Assembly (NCBI GenBank): GCA_934754445.1
Contig: CAKVHZ010000006.1
Coordinates: forward strand, 1 to 53,009
Origin: an uncultured Clostridia bacterium
GTDB lineage: Bacteria; Bacillota; Clostridia; Christensenellales; UBA1242
DNA: 53,009 nucleotides
Direction: 5' to 3'
Of this stretch, positions 25,403-35,686 are shown piece by piece. The notes beneath the pieces are model-generated. The model worked only from the letters and a program-made list of their open reading frames with translations. It did not search any database and was not told the DNA's origin. Both the position numbers and the translations under genes were made by a program. Position 1 is the first letter of the stretch. Each line of letters starts with the position of its first letter.

Positions 25403-28400
25403 ATGGCTAATAAAAAAAAGAAGAAAAAAATTAGTAAAAAAACAGTAAAAAACATTTTTAAATTAATAGGAATAGGGGTGGCATCGGTTTTTGCTTTAAT
25501 GGCATTAAGCGTTGGCATTTTTGCTCTTTGTGGCGGGTTTAGAGAAAAAGTTGTATCTTTACAAGGTATGAATTTTGATAGAACCGCCTATGTTTTAGTT
25601 GGGGCAAGTGATAAAGACGGAAATGTTATTGATAATTCAGTAACAATAAAACCAACTAATGAAGATGCAACAAAACTAGATGTTATTTTGTCGGCAGATG
25701 ACAATAATAGTGTTGAGTTTGAAAAAGATGAAAATGGTCGTAATGTTGGCAAGGTAGGAACTCCACTTAAAATAAAAATAATTCAAGAAAGTGATGTAAA
25801 AGGAAATTATAATCGAAGTGGAGAATTTGTTTTAACCGCAATTCAAGAAGAAGATTTGATTTATGCTAGCACTAATATTTTTGTTGAAAGCCCTGTTAAA
25901 AGTTTTGTTTTATCTGCATCAAATGTAGATACTAACAAAATTTATCCAGGAACAACTTTTACAGTATCTGCTAAAAATCTTTTCCCTACAAACAGTTTAG
26001 CAAAACCTACAAAACAAATTTTCTATGATGTTTATGGCGCAAATTATTTTACTAAACAAGTTTTATATTTTTCTTCTAACGAAAGTGTAGCCCATGTTGA
26101 TATGCTAACTGGTGAAGTTAGTGTTTTAGCAGTAGGAGATTTTACTATCTTTGCTTATATGGCAACTACATACGAAAACAATGCTAAAATTATGCCTAGA
26201 GAAAGTTATGAATCTGATGTTGAATATTTCGCAGAACTAGACAAGTTAGCAATTAAACAAGAGATTGTAAATTTAAAATCTAAATCTATTGAAGTTGCGG
26301 GAATTAGTGCAACAACAAATAGTTTTAATTTAATTGTTAATAGAGATTATAGTTATTCAACGAGTGGAACATATGAAGGAACAACTACTCCTATTGATTT
26401 AGATATATCTTTAATTCCACCTACAAGTAGTAATTACACAGCAAATCAGTTAAAATATAAATTAGAAGATGTCCAAATTTTTGAAGGATATAAATCTGGT
26501 AGCGATTTCTTTATTTCAAAAAATCAAACTTATACTCCTAACAAAATTGAATCTACATATTTAGATATAGAAAAAAGTTCAAACCCACTATACTGGAAAG
26601 TCACTCCAAGATATTATACAAATGATAGATATTTAATTATAAGAATTGCAAAAACTCCTATAACAACTGATATTACAGACAACATAAAAGCCGAAAATGT
26701 TGAAGGTGATGAATACATTTATTATGCTTATGTTAAAATTAATGTTGAAATAATAGAAAACCAAACTTTAAAACTAAGTGTTGATAACTTACTTGCCACT
26801 TACGATTCTTCTAATCCTATGGCAGAATACGATTTAAAAGCAAATGGCGAACTTTTGAATTTGTATAATTACATTTCAGAAATTACTCCAACAAATGCAA
26901 CTTATAAAAAAGTCAGGTTCTTTGTAGAGAATAAAGAAAATTGTCCATTAGTTTTAGATGGTGAAACCAATTTAATTCAATTATACGATGCTGATGGTAA
27001 TATTGATAGTAATGGACAATATATTAAAGCGACAAAATCTGGTAGTGTAAAAATTTATGCAAGCATTTATAGCGAAGATAGAAATGGTATATTTAAAGAT
27101 GAATTAATTAAAAGTAAAAGTTTAACTTTAATTATTTCTAGTGAAGTTAATTTAACAGATTTCGCTTTAAAGAAAGGGGAAGAGCCTGCCACAGAAATTA
27201 AAGATGTTGAGATTAATAAAGGCGAAGAAGTTGTATTAAGTTTTAAAGTTACAAATTCCGATGGTTTTAAAGATGCTTACGATTTAGATTTATTTAATAT
27301 TAAGTCTGATATTGAAAATATTGTAACTAATATGATTATACTACCAAGTAATGATAACGGAAATATATGTTCGGTTACAATTACTGGTGTAAATGTAGGC
27401 TCAACTCAAATATCTATAGTATTTAATGGTAAGGTTTATGAGAGTTTTAAAATTGATGTAAAGTCTAATGCGGTTAAATCTTTAAAGATTTTAGAAAATA
27501 CCACAGTAGTTGATGAATTAGTATTTACTGTTCCCGAATTATTGCCAAAACAACTATTTATTAGTATAGATGGCGGTAGTTCAAATAGCAAGGTTTCACT
27601 TCAAACTATTAATGCAGACAACGAAAAAGTTGAAATAACATTAACTGATACTTTTCCACAACAAATAACAGTTACCCCTAAAAAATTATGTGATAATATT
27701 TCTTTCTATGTTTATATTGTTGAAAATGGTGTTCAAGTAAAATCACAAGTAGTTACTATTAAAATTAAAATGCCAGATGATTTTGAAGTAACTGCTAAGA
27801 GAAACAATACTATATATATCAATACTACTATATATGAACAAGTTATAGCAGATACGGAGTTTGTAGTTCTTGCAAAAGATAATAGTTTTTTAAGCATTAA
27901 AGGTTTATCTAATTTGTATTTTACTTTAGTCAGTGATATGTTAGTAGATACAGAAACTCCGCTTTACGATGACACTACAAAAAAATTTTATAATGTTAAT
28001 GAAAATACAAAATGTAAAATAACTTTAAAAACAAAAAATGATGTAGATTTTTGGAATGAAGAAGATTATTTAGAATTTTATTTTAATATAATTCCTAAAT
28101 ATTCAATTAAATCAATTTCAAAAGATGTTGAAGCGGGACAAGTTTATAGTATAAACGAATTAAAATCTTTAATTAACTTATATGAAAACACTTATTCTAC
28201 TAGTGTCCCTACTAATGCATATAAAGGAAAAATTACTCAAAGTTTACTATCAAGTGACATAAAGGTTTTTGAAGATGAAGATAAATTAAATGAAATCACT
28301 GAAGATTATTTAGTTTCTGTTAGTTCATTTGCAAATTCTAAAATAACTTTATATGCTGTAGTTTCTTATAACAATGGCGAAGAAACAATTACAAAAGATG

Positions 28401-31400
28401 GTGTAATTATATTAAATGTTTCTTCTAACTTAAATATTGTTAGTGATGCTGTATTAAATAATGGCGAAGTAGTAACATTAACAAACTTATTTAAAGTATC
28501 AAAAAATAATGTGGTTTTAACTGATGATGCTACAATTTCTAAAGTAGAGTTAACACAAGAAAGTTTTGTTAAATTATTTAATGAAGGCTTTAAATTTTAT
28601 GATAGCACCGATAATGAAATAATAAATAGTGAAAATGCAAATCTGGTTGCTAAAATTAAAGTTCCACAAGAATTTAATAAATATAGTTTAGAAAATTTAA
28701 AAGCAAACATTACTGCTTTAGTAAATGGAGAAGAAACAGTTAAAGAAAATCATGAATTTAACTTATCTTTTAAATTAACAACCTTAGAATTATCTAATAT
28801 TACTAAAATATACTTAGATAAAAGTTCAGATGTGACTAAAAATTTAAGAGAAGAAGTTACTGGTTTACAAGAGAGCGCAAAAACTAATTTAATAAATAGT
28901 TTTGTAATAACTGCAAAAGAAAGTGTTGAAGAAGGCGAAATAAGAAATGTTTTATCTTCTGTAGATGTTGTTTTAGATATTACAAACAATAAAATTATAT
29001 TTAAATTAAATGAATGTGTAATTTTAGTTGATTATGAACTTGTAGAAAATTTTGCCACACCTAAAACTTTAGTAAATAGCATAGTTGCTAAATCATATAC
29101 AATAAATGATTTATTAGAAAGTGATTATACAGATATTGTAATTTATAAAGTTACAAATAGTTCGGGAGATGATGTAACTAACACTGATGCAATTATTGAA
29201 AATAACGGAACAAGTGTATACTTCAAAAATGCTGGAACATATAATATAATATTCAAAATTTTAGGTAGAGAAAAACAAATAATTAGCAACTTAAATGTTA
29301 GCGATATTACAGTTTATTTAAATGATTTTAACAACATTTATTCAAATGTAAATTTTGATATATTTGAAGATGATGATTGGACTAAAATTATAAATAATGA
29401 TTTAAAATATGACATTGAAATATTAAAAGAAGACGGCGAAACAAAACTAGAAGACGGGATTATTAATATAAGTTATAATTCTGTAACAAAACGTTCAATT
29501 TTACAAGTTTTAAACTACATGGGCGGGGCTCAAAAAGTTATTGTAAGGGTTAAATTATATTCATCAAATTCTGTTGGAATTGTTAGAGAAAAACAAGTAG
29601 ATTTACAAAAATTATATATTTCTACTCGTTTCACAGAACTTAATGGCGATAGACAAATTTTATTAAATAAATTTACTTACAACTTACTAGATTATTTTAA
29701 TGTTGAAGGCGCATATACAAATTTATTCTATAATTTATCTACAGAAGGTAGTGATGTAAGTTATTTAAACGCAGACAGATTAAATAATTTTATGGTAAAT
29801 GTTATAGATGAAGATTTAAATATAACTTTAAAATTAAAAGAAAATGGAGTAGAAAAAATTGTAAAAGTTATAGGCTTCTATGTTGAAGATTTAACATTAA
29901 ACGTAGATTCTGTAAGTGAAATTGAAGATAAACAAACATATTTTGTAGGTCAAATTTTATCAAAACAAGATTTATTACAATTTGTAAAAATTAAAAATAA
30001 AATCAATGCAAATATTGAAAAATATAATGATAAAATAATATTTAAAGATATGTCTGATGCTGAAATTACTGAATTTATTTTAACAAGTGATTTAGCAACA
30101 AATAATAAATTAACTGTTTATTTTGGTGCTCAAAGTAAAGAATTATCAATCCCAGCAAATTTAGTAGTATGGACAAATTATAATGGCGATACATTAGTAA
30201 ATCCAAATTATGATGTTTATCCAGACACTAAAATTACCGAATATGTAAAAGCAAAAGTTGGTTCAAACGAATTAACTATCAACTTTAAACCAGTAGAAAG
30301 CAATATAAGTAAATTTGAAAACGGAATTTATACAATAAAATCTAATGATAATAGTTATTTAGGAACAATAAACAGCAAAACAGGTGAGATAATTATTGAC
30401 GTTCCAACATTAGCAACTACAAAATCATTTACTATTATAAGTTTTGTAGAAGGTGCTAGCGATATTGATTCTTGCAAAAAACAAATAGAATTTAATGTTT
30501 TACCTTTAACTAAAAATATTTCAAATCCTACAATGAATGTATATATTGGGGATAACGAAACTGAATTTAGTGATAATAACTACTTCTTACAAGGAACAAA
30601 TCATTTAACAAATATAGATTATGTTGTAACTAATATAAATTCTTCAGTAGAACAAGATACTTATAGCCATAGAATTAATAGTTTAACTAATAGTGACGAT
30701 ATATTAAAAAATGGTAAAACTGTTGCAAGTATTATTGTTAAAAGTGGTTCTCGTAAAGTATTTAAATGCACAAGTAATTTAGATGCTATGGAAATAACAC
30801 TTCGTGGTTATTTAAAATTAACAGGCACAGGCGGATATAAATTAGAAAGTTTAAATAATAACTATATTGAAATTAAAGTTAATGCCTTAAAAATAAATGT
30901 TAATTTAAATTATTCTAATATTATTACAGCAGATAATGTTACTTATTATGTTCTTGAATCTACTAATGATAGAGATTTTAAAATAGATATTTCAGCAAAA
31001 CAAGATGATACAGTTTTAGAGTTTAATAATATAGAAATCAATACGAGTGTAATTCCTTTTGTCGCTGATGTAACCAACAATGCTGGAAGTTTAGCATATA
31101 ACAAAAAGATTTATAACATTAATAGTGTTGCACGTTTAAGTTTTAGCACTTTCAATGGAACTAATATTAATTTAAGTCATGATACAGACTATCATTTTAC
31201 TTTAAACAAAGGTTTAGTAGAATATATTTTTATGCAAATATCTTATAATGTTGAAAGTTATTCAGGAACATATAATATTTGCTTAAAACCAACCAATACC
31301 ATAACATTTGCTTATAATAGTGAAAGTGATAATTCAAAAGATGTATATGCTCCAAGTAATTATACCATTGGTAGAAATAGTGAATTATTAACTTTTAGTC

Positions 31401-34400
31401 ACACTAATATTGTAGATTTGATTGCGAGTGAAAATGTTAAAATTACTTTCTCGCAAACTGAAACAAGTGGATATTTACCATCTATAGATGGTGTAACACT
31501 TGCTAAAGTTGGCGAAAGCTACCAAATTCAATTAACTAATGTTGCTAAAGAGAATTGCTATATAAAAGTATCAACATATAAAAATGGGGTGGTTGAAAAT
31601 GAATATATTTATAAATTACACATTAATCAAGCAAATATAAAAATATGGACAGATAAATCAATAAGTTTAGAGAATTCTGCAAGTTCGCCAATATCTATAA
31701 CGAGTTCGCAAGTTATGGATTTAAAAGATTATATTTATATAAACGGAGAAAAAATTGTATTAAATTATAACAAAGACTTTATTAATTCATTAACATTCCC
31801 TGAAATAGAAAATGAAAAATATACTTTAAAAAATAACGGCGAATTAACTTGTTTAAGTTCGTTTGTTAACGAAACTTTAGATATTAATTTTCAATTATTA
31901 GGTAAAACCTATACAATTTATTTAAAAGGTGATGAAATAACTTTAAGTTTTAAATACGAAGGCACCAATCTTACTGATGAACAAGATTACACTTTAGAAT
32001 CGGGCTTAAATTACTACATTGCTTCAAATAAAGGTGCTACAGAATATTTGTTAGATGTAAATTTATCTAGGACATCAACTATTAGTGGTTTAGATGCTGT
32101 AGTAACTATATCTAATTTAAAATATACTATAGGCGAAAGTATTTATAATGACCAAAATTTGTTTACTAATAATGCGGGCATTTATTATTTTAGTGGCCAA
32201 GCATTAATTAAATTAATTAGAAATACCAACAATTATAGTTTAATAGTTTCAAATGAACTAGATGGTAATTTGGAATTTGATATTTCTATAAAATATCGTA
32301 GTATAACAATTGGTAAACACGCAAGTGTTACTATACAAAATTTAAATATAAATTATATTGAACCTGTTATTTATAATAACACCCAATATCAAAATGTTAT
32401 TGCTGGTTCTAGTTTCAATTTATCTACTTTAATTAGCGGAATAAAAACCGAAAATTTAAGTTTGTTAACTTATAAAATAAATGGTTTAGATTCAACGGGT
32501 GTATCTATAAATGGTAGTGTGATTTCTGCAGAAGAAAATTCAGTGTTTGAAGATAAATATTTAACTGTTGTTGTTGGTTTTGAAAGCACAGAAAAATATA
32601 TCAATGTTAAAATAGTTCCACAATATAAACCATCAACAATACAAAACAAATTTATTGTTTTAAAAAATGAAGTAGTAAATTATTATGATTATTTTAAATT
32701 ATACAAATTTGCAAGGTTTGATTCTCAAATGATGCCAGTTTATAATATGGTAAGTTATAGTGATAATTTAAAAAAGATTAGTAGTAAAACCAATGTATCA
32801 ATAGGAATTTTCTCACTAAGTTTTGATGTTTTAAATGAAGATGTAATTAGTGAAGACACATATCAAATAACAGTAGGTGAAAGTGTAAATTTAATTAATT
32901 TATTAAAATCTAAATTTGATACAACAGCCTTAACTAATAAAACTTTAAACGGCCGAAACATTACTTTTTTAGACAATAATAATTTTGTTAATGCTGATGG
33001 AATGTTTACTCCTACTTTTGTTGAAGGAGAATTAGAAAATTATGCTATAAGTGTTAATATTAATGGTTATGAAACTACAATTAATTTTGTTATTAAAAAT
33101 TTAGAAATAAAAGTAGAATATAAAAATAGTATTAATTTATTAAATGAAGAAACAAATCAACAAAAATGCTACGAAAATATTTATGCAACTCAAACTTTAG
33201 TTTTAAAAACAGAGGGGGCATCTTCTACTTATAACTACATAAAATTATCTAATAATGATTATTACAGCAACTTAAATTATGCTATAGAAATAGAAGATTA
33301 TGGTAATTTAATTAGAAAAAACTTTACGATTAATGAAACAAGTTTAAAATATAATGATGTAACAATTTTTAAAATTGAAAATGGTAAAATGATTTGCTCA
33401 GCAAATTTGACTGATGAAATAAAATTAAATATAAAAATCACTTTAAAAAATAATATAGTAGTAGAAAATTATTTTAATGTTAGATTAATGCCAGTAAGTT
33501 TAAATATAAATAAATTGATTGTAAATAATGAATTAAATATAAACAATAAAAATTTAGACTCAGCAAATGCTTATAATTTAATTTATAATGTTTTCTATGC
33601 ACAAACTACTTGCGATAGCAACAATATTAACTTAAATGATGTGATTAAAGTTTATGAAGTAAAAGAGGAAGGCGGTTCTCACGAATTAATAACTGGTAAC
33701 AAATATTATTTTGCTCGTGCAAATAAATCTATAACTATTTATGCCACAATAAATGATGAATTACAATCTGCTTTAGTTAATATTAATTATATTAACGAAG
33801 AAGAATGTGGAAGTGCCACTATATTTGTAGGGTCTACTGCTAGTGAAAATTCTTCAATTTTACAAAATGGTGTAATAACTGCTGTTAGAAGCACAAATGC
33901 TACCAAAATTACTTATACAACAAATTTAAATGGGGCTTTATATTATAGTGTTTATGATAGTAATAATGAACTTTTATTTAAAATAGCAAGTAATGGAACT
34001 ATTACAAATATAGATACAACTAAAAGTTTTACAGTTTTAGTGGAAGCAAATTATTTATCATATACTGAAACAAGAAATATAAGTTATACAAAAACAGGCT
34101 CTCAAATAACATTAAATAACGATGAAAGATATGTTATTGAAAATGGAGTAAAAGTGTTAACTTTACTTTCAGGCGAAAAATATGATTGCAGTAACTTAAT
34201 AAATGGCAATAGTTTTGTAATAGAAGATGGTAAATATGCTAATGTAAGTTTTGAAGAAACAAGTGTAAAAGCAATAATTACCAGTGTTACGACTTACGGC
34301 TATTTTACTGTTACAAATGGAAGAACTGAATGTAGAGTTTATGTTAAAATTATTCCTATTAATTTAGGAATTAATAAAACACTTGACTATAGTTTCTCTG

Positions 34401-35632
34401 GTATAGTTACTTTAGAAGGTGACCCTACACCTATAATTAATGATGGCGATAAATTTATAACTGTTTATACTTATAATTCTTACAATAGAACGATTGATTT
34501 AAATGAGTATTTGACTAATTTTATAACACAATTATCTTTTACAAAAACTTATGAAATAGAATTTGCTGTAGCAAAAACAAGCACAGAATACATTAATGTA
34601 AAAGATAATAATGCATATTATAATTTAACTAATAATCTATTAACTTTAAAAAATAACGGAGATTATTTTATAAAAGTAATTGCAAAAATCCAAAATCTTG
34701 ATGATGCTGTAATTAATTTACGTATAACAAATATATTTACAAATACAATAAATTCTATAAATGTAAATAATAATTCTAATATAAACATTAGTGATTTTAT
34801 GAGTATAAATAGTAGTGATAATGAATTCACTTTCAATTTAATTAATTCAACTAATAGTTATATAAGTAATAATGTCCTATATATTAATGAAGATTGTTCT
34901 AAAACAATTTATCTATATTATGGAATTAATGGATATTTTAGTGAAAGCGTTAAAATAAATGTTCAAAATGTAGCATCGGGTATAGACAATTATTTATTAG
35001 GAAATAAAGTTTATAAACAACTATGGTATGGTAGTAATAATTTAGATTCATTATATATTACAAATATCATTAGTGCAAGTTTAAATGGAACAACATATGA
35101 TAATATTTCCGTTACTACTAAAAAATCTGATGATGGAAATATAATCACTTACACTTATACTATTAACAATTTATTAAAAATTGACTGTATGATATATATT
35201 AATTTAGGTATATGTGGTGAAACCAAAGTAAAATTTTATGATAAAAATTCAAATACTTTTATAGATGAAAACAAACTTGGTATTATTTTGCTAGAGTTTG
35301 AATATCTAAATGGGACTAGTAAAACTAAAGGATATTTTAAACTAAATGATTATGAAATTACTAAAAATGATAGTTCAGTATTTAAGTATACCAAACAAGG
35401 AATAGCAATGGAAGATGTTTTAAAGTTTAGTTTAGTAGATGAAAATGGTTTAGTTATTAGTGGAACAACAATTAATGATGAAACAATTAATTCTAATGGT
35501 ATAACTTTAAATGTTTGGACTGGTGAAGTAAGCGGAACAAAAATAAATGCTAGTAAAAAAATGTATATAAAAGCATATGTTCCACACGAAAATTATAACA
35601 ATGGAGAAAACTATAAGTTATTTGAAATTTAA
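25403..35632 (+). CDS. Giant N-terminally anchored surface protein, 3409 aa
   Basis: One uninterrupted frame taking a fifth of the window. The N-terminus is a poly-Lys cytoplasmic stub (residues 3-15) and one hydrophobic segment IGIGVASVFALMALSVGIFAL (about 21-42, shown in part) without a clear cleavage site, so the protein is probably anchored as a type II membrane protein with everything else outside. The remainder is Asn/Thr/Ser/Ile-rich and beta-strand-rich, with recurring Ig-like features such as STTSVAHVD-type strands (SSNESVAHVDMLTGEVSVLA near 225), typical of bacterial Big domains, but the repeats are highly diverged from one another. No LPxTG, SLH, LysM or choline-binding motif is at the C-terminus, which ends simply. 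GAGGGG precedes the ATG. Adhesion or envelope architecture is inferred. Confidence 0.88.
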   Translation: MANKKKKKKISKKTVKNIFKLIGIGVASVFALMALSVGIFALCGGFREKVVSLQGMNFDRTAYVLVGASDKDGNVIDNSVTIKPTNEDATKLDVILSADDNNSVEFEKDENGRNVGKVGTPLKIKIIQESDVKGNYNRSGEFVLTAIQEEDLIYASTNIFVESPVKSFVLSASNVDTNKIYPGTTFTVSAKNLFPTNSLAKPTKQIFYDVYGANYFTKQVLYFSSNESVAHVDMLTGEVSVLAVGDFTIFAYMATTYENNAKIMPRESYESDVEYFAELDKLAIKQEIVNLKSKSIEVAGISATTNSFNLIVNRDYSYSTSGTYEGTTTPIDLDISLIPPTSSNYTANQLKYKLEDVQIFEGYKSGSDFFISKNQTYTPNKIESTYLDIEKSSNPLYWKVTPRYYTNDRYLIIRIAKTPITTDITDNIKAENVEGDEYIYYAYVKINVEIIENQTLKLSVDNLLATYDSSNPMAEYDLKANGELLNLYNYISEITPTNATYKKVRFFVENKENCPLVLDGETNLIQLYDADGNIDSNGQYIKATKSGSVKIYASIYSEDRNGIFKDELIKSKSLTLIISSEVNLTDFALKKGEEPATEIKDVEINKGEEVVLSFKVTNSDGFKDAYDLDLFNIKSDIENIVTNMIILPSNDNGNICSVTITGVNVGSTQISIVFNGKVYESFKIDVKSNAVKSLKILENTTVVDELVFTVPELLPKQLFISIDGGSSNSKVSLQTINADNEKVEITLTDTFPQQITVTPKKLCDNISFYVYIVENGVQVKSQVVTIKIKMPDDFEVTAKRNNTIYINTTIYEQVIADTEFVVLAKDNSFLSIKGLSNLYFTLVSDMLVDTETPLYDDTTKKFYNVNENTKCKITLKTKNDVDFWNEEDYLEFYFNIIPKYSIKSISKDVEAGQVYSINELKSLINLYENTYSTSVPTNAYKGKITQSLLSSDIKVFEDEDKLNEITEDYLVSVSSFANSKITLYAVVSYNNGEETITKDGVIILNVSSNLNIVSDAVLNNGEVVTLTNLFKVSKNNVVLTDDATISKVELTQESFVKLFNEGFKFYDSTDNEIINSENANLVAKIKVPQEFNKYSLENLKANITALVNGEETVKENHEFNLSFKLTTLELSNITKIYLDKSSDVTKNLREEVTGLQESAKTNLINSFVITAKESVEEGEIRNVLSSVDVVLDITNNKIIFKLNECVILVDYELVENFATPKTLVNSIVAKSYTINDLLESDYTDIVIYKVTNSSGDDVTNTDAIIENNGTSVYFKNAGTYNIIFKILGREKQIISNLNVSDITVYLNDFNNIYSNVNFDIFEDDDWTKIINNDLKYDIEILKEDGETKLEDGIINISYNSVTKRSILQVLNYMGGAQKVIVRVKLYSSNSVGIVREKQVDLQKLYISTRFTELNGDRQILLNKFTYNLLDYFNVEGAYTNLFYNLSTEGSDVSYLNADRLNNFMVNVIDEDLNITLKLKENGVEKIVKVIGFYVEDLTLNVDSVSEIEDKQTYFVGQILSKQDLLQFVKIKNKINANIEKYNDKIIFKDMSDAEITEFILTSDLATNNKLTVYFGAQSKELSIPANLVVWTNYNGDTLVNPNYDVYPDTKITEYVKAKVGSNELTINFKPVESNISKFENGIYTIKSNDNSYLGTINSKTGEIIIDVPTLATTKSFTIISFVEGASDIDSCKKQIEFNVLPLTKNISNPTMNVYIGDNETEFSDNNYFLQGTNHLTNIDYVVTNINSSVEQDTYSHRINSLTNSDDILKNGKTVASIIVKSGSRKVFKCTSNLDAMEITLRGYLKLTGTGGYKLESLNNNYIEIKVNALKINVNLNYSNIITADNVTYYVLESTNDRDFKIDISAKQDDTVLEFNNIEINTSVIPFVADVTNNAGSLAYNKKIYNINSVARLSFSTFNGTNINLSHDTDYHFTLNKGLVEYIFMQISYNVESYSGTYNICLKPTNTITFAYNSESDNSKDVYAPSNYTIGRNSELLTFSHTNIVDLIASENVKITFSQTETSGYLPSIDGVTLAKVGESYQIQLTNVAKENCYIKVSTYKNGVVENEYIYKLHINQANIKIWTDKSISLENSASSPISITSSQVMDLKDYIYINGEKIVLNYNKDFINSLTFPEIENEKYTLKNNGELTCLSSFVNETLDINFQLLGKTYTIYLKGDEITLSFKYEGTNLTDEQDYTLESGLNYYIASNKGATEYLLDVNLSRTSTISGLDAVVTISNLKYTIGESIYNDQNLFTNNAGIYYFSGQALIKLIRNTNNYSLIVSNELDGNLEFDISIKYRSITIGKHASVTIQNLNINYIEPVIYNNTQYQNVIAGSSFNLSTLISGIKTENLSLLTYKINGLDSTGVSINGSVISAEENSVFEDKYLTVVVGFESTEKYINVKIVPQYKPSTIQNKFIVLKNEVVNYYDYFKLYKFARFDSQMMPVYNMVSYSDNLKKISSKTNVSIGIFSLSFDVLNEDVISEDTYQITVGESVNLINLLKSKFDTTALTNKTLNGRNITFLDNNNFVNADGMFTPTFVEGELENYAISVNINGYETTINFVIKNLEIKVEYKNSINLLNEETNQQKCYENIYATQTLVLKTEGASSTYNYIKLSNNDYYSNLNYAIEIEDYGNLIRKNFTINETSLKYNDVTIFKIENGKMICSANLTDEIKLNIKITLKNNIVVENYFNVRLMPVSLNINKLIVNNELNINNKNLDSANAYNLIYNVFYAQTTCDSNNINLNDVIKVYEVKEEGGSHELITGNKYYFARANKSITIYATINDELQSALVNINYINEEECGSATIFVGSTASENSSILQNGVITAVRSTNATKITYTTNLNGALYYSVYDSNNELLFKIASNGTITNIDTTKSFTVLVEANYLSYTETRNISYTKTGSQITLNNDERYVIENGVKVLTLLSGEKYDCSNLINGNSFVIEDGKYANVSFEETSVKAIITSVTTYGYFTVTNGRTECRVYVKIIPINLGINKTLDYSFSGIVTLEGDPTPIINDGDKFITVYTYNSYNRTIDLNEYLTNFITQLSFTKTYEIEFAVAKTSTEYINVKDNNAYYNLTNNLLTLKNNGDYFIKVIAKIQNLDDAVINLRITNIFTNTINSINVNNNSNINISDFMSINSSDNEFTFNLINSTNSYISNNVLYINEDCSKTIYLYYGINGYFSESVKINVQNVASGIDNYLLGNKVYKQLWYGSNNLDSLYITNIISASLNGTTYDNISVTTKKSDDGNIITYTYTINNLLKIDCMIYINLGICGETKVKFYDKNSNTFIDENKLGIILLEFEYLNGTSKTKGYFKLNDYEITKNDSSVFKYTKQGIAMEDVLKFSLVDENGLVISGTTINDETINSNGITLNVWTGEVSGTKINASKKMYIKAYVPHENYNNGENYKLFEI

Positions 35633-35647
35633 AATAGAATATTTAAA

Positions 35648-35686
35648 CAAAAAAGGGTAAACATTTTAATATGTTTACTCTTTTTA
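35648..35686 (+). promoter_or_regulatory. Hairpin enclosing the cardiolipin synthase start codon
   Basis: AAAAAGGGTAAACAT and ATGTTTACTCTTTTT form a 15-bp stem with one G-U pair and loop TTTAAT, followed by T-rich sequence. It has the form of a terminator for the giant gene, yet its right arm begins with the ATG of the next gene and its left arm holds the only GGG that could act as ribosome binding site. Confidence 0.7.
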
